Shown here: one piece after another, positions 8,492 to 16,500 of the stretch | Layout of the letters: every line of letters begins with the position of its first letter | Position numbering within the stretch: the first letter of the stretch is position 1 | Origin: Cohnella candidum | GTDB lineage: Bacteria; Bacillota; Bacilli; Paenibacillales; Paenibacillaceae | Direction of reading: 5' to 3' | Length of the DNA: 64,000 nucleotides | Assembly (NCBI RefSeq): GCF_003713065.1 | Contig: NZ_CP033433.1 | Location: forward strand, 372,001-436,000 | Notes under the pieces: model-generated | The model's input: only the letters and a program-made list of their open reading frames with translations | Told to the model about the DNA's origin: nothing | The model's database searches: none | Program-made: the position numbers and the translations under genes

Positions 8492-9217
8492 TTGAAAGCT
8501 GTCATTTTGGCAGGGGGCACGGGTTCCAGGCTGAAACCTCTCACCTACTGGACGAACAAGCATTTGCTGCCGGTGGGTACCTACCCGATGATCTGCTACG
8601 GGGTGACCGCCTTACGGGACGCCGGAATTCGTGACATTGTCATCGTGACGGGGCGCACGGCGCTTGCCGGTTTTGCCGACGTGCTCGGCAGCGGGCGCGA
8701 TTGGGGCGTTTCCTTGACGTACAGGGTGCAGGAGGAGGCGGGGGGCATCGCGCAAGCGCTCGAATTGGCCCGCCCGGTCATCGCCTCCGGCGAGAAATTC
8801 GCCGTGCTGCTGGGGGATAACTTGTTCGAGGAAAACCTGGGACACTTCCGGGAGCGATTCGAGCGCCAGCCCGAAGGAGCGATGGTCTTGCTCAAAAAGG
8901 TGGATGATCCGCGCAGATACGGGGTTCCCATATTGTCCGAGACGGACGGTAAAATCGTTCGGATCGAGGAAAAGCCGGAACGTCCGCAAACCGATTTTTG
9001 CGTGACCGGGCTATATTTTTATGACAGCGGCGTTTTCGACTTGATCGAGAACATCAGCCCTTCCCAGCGGGGGGAAATGGAAATTACCGATGTCAACAAT
9101 GCCTATGCCATACAAGGGAAATTGGCCTTCGCGAAAGTGCACGGATGGTGGACGGACGCGGGAACCTTCGAAGCCTTGGAATCGGCGGGCAAAAAGTTGA
9201 AGGGTTTTCTGCCTTAA
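8492..9217 (+). CDS. rfbA: Glucose-1-phosphate thymidylyltransferase, SpsI/RfbA-like
   Basis: Nucleotidyltransferase that makes an activated sugar (usually dTDP-glucose) from a sugar-1-phosphate. The start is TTG at 8492, with AAGGAGG at 8478-8484 giving seven bases of spacing and the proper N-terminus LKAVILAGGTGSRLKPLT. The signature GGTGSRLKPLT, the LLPV and PMI segments, LLGDNLF and IEEKPERP are all present; 241 residues fits the family. The wording NKHLLPVGTYPMI is closer to B. subtilis SpsI, a spore-coat polysaccharide enzyme, than to enteric RfbA, as far as I can recall. No rfbB, rfbC or rfbD partner lies in this window. A CATACAATG element at 8450 resembles a sporulation -10 region. 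The GT2 gene follows after 39 bases and is probably cotranscribed. Confidence 0.85.
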   Translation: MKAVILAGGTGSRLKPLTYWTNKHLLPVGTYPMICYGVTALRDAGIRDIVIVTGRTALAGFADVLGSGRDWGVSLTYRVQEEAGGIAQALELARPVIASGEKFAVLLGDNLFEENLGHFRERFERQPEGAMVLLKKVDDPRRYGVPILSETDGKIVRIEEKPERPQTDFCVTGLYFYDSGVFDLIENISPSQRGEMEITDVNNAYAIQGKLAFAKVHGWWTDAGTFEALESAGKKLKGFLP

Positions 9218-9256
9218 AGGGAATGGGCGGAAAGCCGCGAATCCGCATGCGAGGTG

Positions 9257-10576
9257 ATGGATTTGCCGGCCATATCCGAATCGTCCCTGAAAGCCCAAGG
9301 CCGGGCCGCTTACCGGCAAGGCTTCGAGGAAGGCTTCCGTCAAGGGGTCCGCGCCGGCGGGCAGCATTACGGAATCCTTTTCGAGGGGACCAGCATCGTG
9401 ATCCCGACGCATAACCAACTGGCACATCTTAAAAAATGCCTGGAAAGCGTCGAGAAGCATACGGAATCCGCTTACGAGATCTTGGTGGTGGATAACGCCT
9501 CTGCCGACGGAACGGCGGAGTATTTGAAATCGCTCCGCGGGCGGATCCGATTCTGCGTGTTGGAGGAGAACCGGGGATTTTCCGGCGCGGTGAATATCGG
9601 ACTCATGATGGCGAAAGGCAGGACGATCGTTCTGCTTAAGCCCGACACCTGGGTTACGGGAAATTGGCTTCAGAATCTCCTGGTTTGCCTGAACAGCGAT
9701 GCCCGCATCGGCATGGTCGGGCCGCTCTCGGACACGGTCGGCGGAGCGCAGCGAATTCGGATATCTAACCTCAAGGCGGAGGAGAAGGAGGCTTTCGCGC
9801 GCGAGCACAATCGGAGCCGGCCGACCCAATGGCGGGACTCCGATTCGCTCCAGAGCTTCTGTTTGCTGTTTCGCAGGGAACTGTTCGAAGAAATCGGGTA
9901 TTTCGACGAAGGCTTCGAGTCCGGAAAGCTCCATGACCTGGACTACAGCATCCGTGTACGTTTGGCCGGCAAACGCCTGGTCATCGCGAGGGATACTTTT
10001 GTCCGCCATGCCGGAAGCGAAAACCGGGCCGAGTCCGAGAATGCGTTAACCGGGCAGGATCCTCAAGACCAAAGCTGCTTCACGACCAAATGGAGCGACG
10101 CGATCGGATGGCTGCAAAGAGCCGCCATACAGGCTCAGGAGGAGCGGGAAGGTCTACCTGCCGGAACTTTGTTTTATCCGCAGCGGGTCGTCGTTCAGGG
10201 AGTCGGGGACTCCGTTTATTGGATCGAAGGAGGACATCGTCATCTCGTCCGCGGTTCGTTGTCGTTTCCGTCCGTCCGGCTGTCGCAGGTCGATTTGCGG
10301 CGCTGGCCGGTTGGGGATACCATTCATGCCCGGGAAGTGGAGGTCAGATGGCGCGGTTTGGATGATCCGGACGGTTGGGGAGGAGTGGCGCAGCTGTCGG
10401 ACGGTACCGTGTATTACCTGGAGGGAAGCACGGTGCGCAGGGTGGTCAGCACGCCCGCCATGCATTCATGGAACCTGCACCTCAAGCCCGTCCAATTCGT
10501 CCATAAAGCTGATCTCGCCGACCGTATCGCCGGTCTCCCCATCGTCTCTCTGCCCTTATTGAAGCAGCGTTTGTAA
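9257..10576 (+). CDS. GT2-family glycosyltransferase with GF-x-x-GF head and duplicated C-terminal repeat
   Basis: Transfers a sugar from a nucleotide donor. Residues 15-35 carry YRQGFEEGFRQGVRAGG, a motif seen again in the frameshifted gene ending at 11803. A GT-A core follows, with TSIVIPTHNQ, VVDNASADGT, ENRGFSGAVNIG, KPDTWVTG and the late acceptor segment HDLDYSIRVRLAG. The last 150 residues hold two copies of a V-Y-(W/Y)-(I/L)-E-G-x-x-x-R-x-V unit, a repeat type known from secreted actinobacterial and chloroflexi proteins. The start is ambiguous: ATG 9257 directly abuts GAGGTG, whereas TTG at 9263 has better spacing. It sits directly behind the nucleotidyltransferase and ahead of three small genes. 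Confidence 0.85.
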   Translation: MDLPAISESSLKAQGRAAYRQGFEEGFRQGVRAGGQHYGILFEGTSIVIPTHNQLAHLKKCLESVEKHTESAYEILVVDNASADGTAEYLKSLRGRIRFCVLEENRGFSGAVNIGLMMAKGRTIVLLKPDTWVTGNWLQNLLVCLNSDARIGMVGPLSDTVGGAQRIRISNLKAEEKEAFAREHNRSRPTQWRDSDSLQSFCLLFRRELFEEIGYFDEGFESGKLHDLDYSIRVRLAGKRLVIARDTFVRHAGSENRAESENALTGQDPQDQSCFTTKWSDAIGWLQRAAIQAQEEREGLPAGTLFYPQRVVVQGVGDSVYWIEGGHRHLVRGSLSFPSVRLSQVDLRRWPVGDTIHAREVEVRWRGLDDPDGWGGVAQLSDGTVYYLEGSTVRRVVSTPAMHSWNLHLKPVQFVHKADLADRIAGLPIVSLPLLKQRL

Positions 10577-10639
10577 CGTGTGGCACACTCAAGGCAAAAG
10601 AATAAGATATAGCGTGCGGGCGATTGGAGGAGGAGCGGG

Positions 10640-10930
10640 TTGCACAAATCGATGACCGAAACGATCCATCATCTGTCGCAATCCTACGCGCAATTGGCGA
10701 GAATTCTCGAAGCCAATAAGCAGGCAACCGTCCGCGCGTCCGAACTCGTGTGCGGAATTCCGGATGCCCATGCGGGGTTGGGCGGCACCGAAGAGGTGCT
10801 GAACGGCGCTTCGCAGGTTACCAAAAGCGTAATCGCTTATCTGAACGGGTTGGCGGAACTGGAAGATTCCTTGGCCGTCAGCCTCTTCAATGTCGTCAAA
10901 GCGGCGAGTGAGGGGGTTGACGAGGAATAG
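10640..10930 (+). CDS. Small helical protein of unknown function (96 aa)
   Basis: I do not recognise a family. TTG start at 10640 behind an unusually long GGAGGAGGAG ribosome binding site. The sequence is predicted largely helical, with two amphipathic segments (LSQSYAQLARILEANKQA and GLAELEDSLAVSLFNVV) separated by a Gly-rich turn, and an acidic C-terminus. There is no signal peptide or membrane segment. The stop at 10928-10930 directly abuts the next ATG, so the two are translated together. The layout resembles the next two genes (helix with a central L-A-x-x-L motif, linker, second helix), suggesting three distant paralogues. Confidence 0.75.
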   Translation: MHKSMTETIHHLSQSYAQLARILEANKQATVRASELVCGIPDAHAGLGGTEEVLNGASQVTKSVIAYLNGLAELEDSLAVSLFNVVKAASEGVDEE

Positions 10931-11290
10931 ATGGGACGCAAGGAGCAGGATCCGGGAGTCATCATAGAGCGCGCTTTCGCCACGACATTGCAATCCCTTG
11001 CCGACATTCAGAGAAACATCTCCCTCGTGCTTGGCGCCAAAGCGGCGGAGTCCGAAAAAGTGCGCGGCTGGCTGCAGTATCATTTGAAGGAACCCATTTT
11101 CGAGACGAATACGGACCGCCTTTCGGTTTGCATGCTGATTCACGAACAGCAGATCGAAGTGATCGAAGGTTTGGCGAAATTATGCAACGGGTTAAGCCGC
11201 AACATGAAGTTGATCCTTCATCCCGATCAAGTTGACGGACAGGACGCAGGGGGATCTTCGGAAAATGAGGCGGAGGATTCGGGCAGGTGA
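10931..11290 (+). CDS. Small helical protein of unknown function (119 aa)
   Basis: Unrecognised. It starts immediately after the preceding stop, with GAGGAA as a weak ribosome binding site inside the upstream gene. Helix one contains TTLQSLADIQRNISLVLG; helix two contains QIEVIEGLAKLCNGLSRNMK; the last 20 residues are acidic and Ser/Gly-rich. No export signal. The stop overlaps the GTG start of the next gene (GTGA at 11287-11290). It is probably a structural or scaffold protein of the same locus, but that is inference from position only. Confidence 0.75.
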   Translation: MGRKEQDPGVIIERAFATTLQSLADIQRNISLVLGAKAAESEKVRGWLQYHLKEPIFETNTDRLSVCMLIHEQQIEVIEGLAKLCNGLSRNMKLILHPDQVDGQDAGGSSENEAEDSGR

Positions 11291-11803
11291 ACCGGATGGA
11301 TCTCGAATGGGAAATCAAGCTTCAAATATTGGAGTCCATTGCCAGAAGCCAAACGGCGCTGGCGGTTTTGTTGGAAAATACGGCGGGGGTAGTCGCCGAA
11401 GCAGGGGTGTCTCCGGTCCTTATAAGAGAGCATGCGAGGGCGATCGAAGGCATGCAAGCCGCTCTGCTGCGATCCGTCACCGGGTTCAGTTGGCAGCGGC
11501 CGAAGCGGGGAATTCCGGTTCCGCCTTGGATCGGAGCCGGGATACACCCGATACGAAAACGGAGTCGGGAGGCGTTGCGGGTTGGCCATTCATCCGGTTC
11601 GAAAACGCGGGTCGGCGGCAAGAAAAACGGCGAAAATAACGAAGAAGCAGACCCGCAGCCGCCATGCGAGCAGCAAGAAAAACGACGATACCGAGCATGA
11701 GGAAGAATCAGGATTCGACCCTCAATACGTGTTGGGATTCGATGCCGGCTTCGCCGAAGGGTTTGAAGAAGGACATCGTCTCGCTTACGAGAAACAAGAG
11801 TAA
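11287..11803 (+). pseudogene. Third small helical protein, interrupted by a +1 frameshift
   Basis: GTG at 11287 overlaps the previous stop and opens a helical domain (LESIARSQTALAVLLE, AIEGMQAALLRSVTG) followed by a basic linker. In this frame the linker reads GIHPIRKRSREAL, then runs on as nonsense to 11700. In the next frame the same linker is repeated as AIHPVRKRGSAA, followed by a Lys/Arg stretch, an acidic stretch and the tail YVLGFDAGFAEGFEEGHR to the stop at 11803. Removing one G near 11583 joins both frames into a protein of about 171 residues. The duplicated IHP(I/V)RKR motif, split across two frames, is strong evidence for the indel. Either the gene is broken in this strain or the assembly has a one-base error. 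The GF-x-x-GF tail matches the head of the GT2 protein. Confidence 0.75.
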
Positions 11804-11835
11804 AGCCGCATTGTGAGTAGATGGAAAATCAGGCG

Positions 11836-11865
11836 TTGACGAAAAATGTCAAGTTTTCATATAAT
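11836..11865 (+). promoter_or_regulatory. Sigma-A-type promoter ahead of the small peptide and SLH genes
   Basis: TTGACG at 11836-11841 and a perfect TATAAT at 11860-11865 with an 18-base spacer. Transcription would start near 11872, giving a leader of about 115 bases that contains a terminator-like hairpin. Confidence 0.75.
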
Positions 11866-11892
11866 GGGAATACCAACCGAATAGGAAAATGC

Positions 11893-11947
11893 GAGGAAGC
11901 ACCCGCGAGCGAACAACGACGACGGAGGTGCTTTCTCTTTTTTATTT
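11893..11947 (+). terminator. Leader hairpin with T-run (attenuator or terminator)
   Basis: GAGGAAGCACC pairs with GGTGCTTTCTC (11 bp, one G-T) and is followed by TTTTTTATTTTT. It lies 20 bases downstream of the predicted transcription start. It may attenuate the surface-protein operon, or simply end the upstream small-gene transcript. A hairpin with the same GGAAGCACC core precedes the PKD gene. Confidence 0.65.
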
Positions 11948-11988
11948 TTAACAGAACGTAAATTTCGTAGGGAAGGGCGGATCGAATA

Positions 11989-12147
11989 ATGAGGCAGTGG
12001 CACGGGATCGTGCTGATCGTGATGGCTTTTTTGGCGGCATGGGCGGGACAAGCCGGCAGCGTCGCATCGGGCGAGGGAAGGAAGCTGGCTCCTCCCGCGC
12101 CGGTCATTTTGCATGATATTTGCGGAAACGGGGAGTGCACGAGATGA
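11989..12147 (+). CDS. Small secreted or membrane-anchored peptide (52 aa), coupled to the SLH gene
   Basis: ATG at 11989, preceded by AAGGGCGG. Basic start MRQWHG, then a hydrophobic stretch IVLIVMAFLAAWAG that fits a signal peptide or a single membrane span, a Gly/Pro-rich middle and the C-terminal DICGNGECTR with two cysteines four residues apart. The stop overlaps the SLH start as ATGA (12144-12147), typical of translational coupling. No family is recognised. It could be a co-factor or maturation peptide for the surface protein, or just a leader peptide controlling SLH translation. Confidence 0.6.
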   Translation: MRQWHGIVLIVMAFLAAWAGQAGSVASGEGRKLAPPAPVILHDICGNGECTR

Positions 12148-13388
12148 AGAAATATTGGATTGCTTTGATGGCGATTATGCTTGTTGTTACAGTGCTGGCG
12201 ATACCGTCATATGCCGTTGGCGAACAGGGTGCTGCGGCGGGATTTAAAGACGTGAAAAGCGGCTATTGGGCCAAAGCGCAAATCGAGCAGGCCGTAGCTA
12301 AAGGATATGTGAGCGGTTTTCCGGACGGCACCTTTAAGCCGGAAGAGAAGGTGAGCCGTGCCCAATTCATGCGCATGCTGGCTGATGCACTGAAGCTGCC
12401 GCATGTGGAGCAGGGCAGTCCGTGGTACCAACCGTACGTCGCGGCTTTGGTCGAATCCGGCATCCACAAAACAAGCGACTTCTACGCGCAGTACGACTCC
12501 TCGCTGTCCCGACTCGAGATGGTCAAATTGGCCGTGCGCGCGTCGGTTGCGGGCATTGACACGAAGCCGAATGCCGGGGACGACAATTGGTTGGTTTTCA
12601 TCGGGACGCAATCCGGAATCTTGGCGGGGACGGGAGCAGGGAAGCTGGACCTCAAGGGGACTTCCACGCGTGCGCAGGCCGTGGCAATCATCGAGCGGAT
12701 TCTGGGGGTCAGCGAGGGGAAGAAGCTGCCGGTGGACAAGTATGCCATGTCCAGCGCGGAACTCGCGTGGCATCGCACAAACGTGTTTACGGTGATGCCC
12801 GAGTTTTTTAGGACCCAATATCCCTACGAGGTAAAACAAGGAGTCGATCCTATCTACAAATGGGACGTCAGCAACATGACACTCGAACCCAAAGACGGAA
12901 AATATAAAGGAAGGATTAATCGAGTTGTAGCGATTGATATGGCAGATCCGAAAGATCCGAACCGGTACTTGCTTGGAGATATCAACAAGCTTCAATGGTA
13001 TGGGAACGGACTTATCGAGAATGGGGTAGCTGAGGGCTTTCCTCTAAAACTTCAAACAAATAGTTATGTTTTATACTTCGATGGGCGGCTTGAATTCAAT
13101 AAAGATACAAAATTATATTCGAATTCTATGCCGTCTTTCGGAGTCACCGGGGCAATACCTACTATTAATCAAAAGAAAGGCTTTCGTGAAGGACACTTAA
13201 ATCAACCTGCACGAGTGTTTATTAAAGGGATTAGCGACTTTCCGGCTGGTGTTATACCAAAAAAAACTGAGGTGAAATACGATAGTTTGGTATTGCAAAT
13301 TTTCACACCTTCTTATATGGGTGTTGAAGGACAAACAAACGTAATCGTAGATGTTGCCGGTCCAGGGAATATATATTTTATACCGTAA
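12144..13388 (+). CDS. SLH-domain surface protein (414 aa)
   Basis: Start ATG 12144, overlapping the upstream peptide stop. A classic signal peptide (MKKYWIALMAIMLVVTVLA, cleavage near SYA) is followed by three S-layer homology repeats at about residues 34-85, 88-135 and 145-190; SLH1 reads GYVSGFPDGTFKPEEKVSRAQF. SLH domains hold proteins to pyruvylated secondary wall polymer. Residues 220-414 form a C-terminal domain I do not recognise. Composition changes sharply: the SLH half is GC-rich, the rest from about 12815 is AT-rich, so the two halves look joined from different sources. The PKD-rich protein follows after 169 bases. Confidence 0.9.
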   Translation: MKKYWIALMAIMLVVTVLAIPSYAVGEQGAAAGFKDVKSGYWAKAQIEQAVAKGYVSGFPDGTFKPEEKVSRAQFMRMLADALKLPHVEQGSPWYQPYVAALVESGIHKTSDFYAQYDSSLSRLEMVKLAVRASVAGIDTKPNAGDDNWLVFIGTQSGILAGTGAGKLDLKGTSTRAQAVAIIERILGVSEGKKLPVDKYAMSSAELAWHRTNVFTVMPEFFRTQYPYEVKQGVDPIYKWDVSNMTLEPKDGKYKGRINRVVAIDMADPKDPNRYLLGDINKLQWYGNGLIENGVAEGFPLKLQTNSYVLYFDGRLEFNKDTKLYSNSMPSFGVTGAIPTINQKKGFREGHLNQPARVFIKGISDFPAGVIPKKTEVKYDSLVLQIFTPSYMGVEGQTNVIVDVAGPGNIYFIP

Positions 13389-13472
13389 TCGTGGTCATTC
13401 ACATATCTGAAGGCCGTAAAGGGCTTCTTTCTGAATGTATGTAAATATACGACAACAACTTAATAATCAATT

Positions 13473-13543
13473 TGTGTCGGAAGCACCGCGCGAATAGAGG
13501 GAAAGCTCTATTGCTCGGTGCTTTTCGTTTGATCGCTGACACA
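13473..13543 (+). promoter_or_regulatory. Nested-stem leader structure before the PKD-rich gene
   Basis: Three nested pairings: TGTGTC (13473) with GACACA (13538), AAGCACCG (13481) with CGGTGCTT (13516), and AATAGAG (13493) with CTCTATT (13506). The outer stem ends just ahead of the GGGAGAG ribosome binding site at 13545, so folding could affect translation. The GGAAGCACC...GGTGCTTT core is shared with the leader before the SLH operon. It matches no riboswitch class I know. Confidence 0.55.
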
Positions 13544-13557
13544 TGGGAGAGAATATT

Positions 13558-16500
13558 ATGCGAAAGGTAACCGTTCTCCTGATATTGACTTTATTTATGG
13601 GCTTGTTTGGTGGCGTTCTGCCCCAATCCATTTTAATTAAAAGAGCATTGGCAGCGACTCAGCAAGATGTTTTATTATCGTTTCCTGGAACATCCCAAAT
13701 AGGTGAGAAGCTATATTTTAAGAAATCCACTTTAACAAGTGCTTCTAAGACCATTTCTGCACCAATTGGATCCAAAATCAGTCAAATAGATGTCGTACAA
13801 AATGGTGTAGTAAAACAAACTCTTGTAAACCATGCTAGTCTTTCTTCTTGGTCGGGAACGGTAAGTTTATCAGGCACGGCAAAAGACGTAGTTTCGGATC
13901 AAAATAATACGGCAAAAGGTTATTATGCATGGTATCGATATGGCAAGGATGGTCCTAACGGAAACAAGTGGTACTACAGTGGCTATGATGGGACTTGTCC
14001 GAACCCCAGTGGCAGCAATTCACTTGATTCTTTTGGAATGCCGAAAGCTCCGGGTTGCATTGAAAAAAACCTTAAATTAAGTGGAACTACGAACCATGAA
14101 TACAAGTTAAACGGAACTGTTATTCCTAACAGTGCCGTCGATGACTCACCAGGGGTGATTTCGGCAACGGCCAAATCGACCGATCCTTTTGTTATTATTA
14201 AAGGCCCCAGAGACGATGGTACCTTGGATGGTCCAACCTTTGATCTAACGACACTTGAACATGTTGACATGATAAGTGCTACAAAATTTACAGTAACATA
14301 TGAGCAGGATTTTAGTTTTCTTGGGGTATCGGATGATTTAGCATCATTTGGAGCAAAGGTAACGGTTTACCATGCTGCTTGGATCGTAAAAGTATCCTCC
14401 AAAACCTATGAATACGAACCTGCCAAACTCGTCGTTACCTACGAAGGCGATGCTCCAGCCCCTATATCCATCAACGGTGACTTCGACATCCTACCCTCCA
14501 CCACGATCAACTGGCGAGACAGCATTTCTTTCAAGCCCAAGAACTTTTCCTTCTCCACCGGTTGCACCTATAAATACCATCAATTTCAAATCGAACGTGC
14601 CAGTATGACCTGGACGAGCGGCAACTTAGTAGGAACCACCAGTTCATTGTCCTTCAACTATTCCACATACCCCTATAACATCGGAGTGGGCAGCCACACC
14701 ATATCACTCAAAATCGTCGCCAGCTGCGGCGATACCGGCTGGATAGCTTCCAAAACCCTGAACATCAACGGTCCGTCAGGCAACAGTCCTCCCGTGTTCG
14801 AGGCCGGATGGACGATTCCCGGACAATGGAACAAAGCGGGCGTGAAGACCAGGGTACCGGTAGGCACCTACCTGGACCTCGTCTACCTCGACAGCCCGGC
14901 GGCGTACGATCCGGACGGCGATGTCTTCACCTTCATCGGCTTTGACTTTTCCGCTTCCAATGCCTGGGCGAAAGACATTCCCTTGAAATATTCGGCGTAC
15001 ACGAACGGCTACCATCAAATCCGGATGGATACTCCCGGATATTTCTGCGGGAAAGCGACGATGCGGGACGTTTTCGGAGCGGACTCCGTCCGTACCGCTT
15101 GCGTTGAAGTTGTTCCGCCAAACCCGGTGCCGATCATTACAGGCCCGACATCGGTAGTAGAGGGGCGGCCCGTTACGCCTGCACTCCATGCCGACCAAAG
15201 CTACAGCCCGCTGGGACTCTCTATCGATCACAGTCGCGACATCTGGACCAACAAACGGGCGTCTTACCCGGCGCCTGGAACCGAAGTCGTCACCTTGGAA
15301 GTGTTCGACAGCTCCGGTCTGAAATCGCTGCAACCCGCGACGCATACGATCACGGTAAAGCCGGACGAGCCTCCGGTCCCGTCGCTGCAATTCACGCCCA
15401 CCACCGTCCGGGGACAAAGCGTTCAGTTCAAGGAAGATTCGTACAGCCCGGATGGTGACCAAATCGTCGCCCGAACCATTGTATACCGATACGACCGCAA
15501 CAACGACGGAATTTTCTCGGAATCTTCCACAGCCGTCACGCCTGACGCGAACAGGCAGTTTTCCATCACGCCGGCCTTGGTCGGACGTTTTCAATTTACG
15601 GTAACGGTCACCGAGGATTGGGGGAAACAAGCGGAGAAAAACTTCTTTTTGAACGTGATCAATGACAATCCGACTGTAACTTTTAGCATGCAAGGGGACA
15701 TCAGCACCCCGCCTACTCCTGGAACGACATATAACGTGAACCCCTCGGATCTCATGACCTCGGCATGGAGTACGACGATCGGAGGCAAACCGTGGGTCGT
15801 GGACTCGGCGGAAGGCTCTTTATCGTCCGTTAACCTGTTCAACATGTCTTATCAAAATGAAGGCGTCCCTTTAATCTCGGATTGGAAAGGAGTCTACTTA
15901 AACTCTGCCGCCGTTACGACGGCAACGGATACGGGTCTAGGGCTCAATCTGTACCAAGACTACTACCTCGTTCAAGAATCGGCCTATTGGGCTTCCAACC
16001 TGATCGTTAAACGTAACGGTGTAGAAGTGCGAAGAATGTCCCAAGTTCAATTGGCACAAACGGACCCGGAAATGGGCGTGCTGATCATTACGGGCGGGGA
16101 TAATTACGACTACGAATTTACCTTTAAGGGTTTTGCCTTAGGTGAAGCTCCCGTCAAAAAAATCTATAACGGCAAACATTACTGGGGCTGCGTGTCGAGC
16201 TCATGTTTTATCGTAGGCAACAACCTGATACAGGATAAGATGCCGATTCGTTTTAATTTGGATTTGAAAGAAGTCTATTCGGCGGCGAATTACCCGGAAC
16301 GATGGTTCTATATGAACGACTACGTAAACAATTTCAGCTATGCTAATCCTTTTACGTTAGCCGGGAAGAAGGACACCGTACCTGCGGACATTCCCGAGAA
16401 TGCCACGGACCCCGACCAGACGATTGATTGGCCCATCGGCTATGATTCCAAGGGGAATTTGTATTACGAAGCCTGGGGCTGGCACAGCGGATCTCCCGGC

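Noticed and set aside
11287..11803. Programmed ribosomal frameshift
   Set aside because: No slippery heptamer or downstream pseudoknot near 11580; a simple indel explains the split peptide repeat.
13473..13543. Known riboswitch (c-di-GMP, SAM, cobalamin)
   Set aside because: None of the conserved core sequences of these classes is present; only nested stems are visible.
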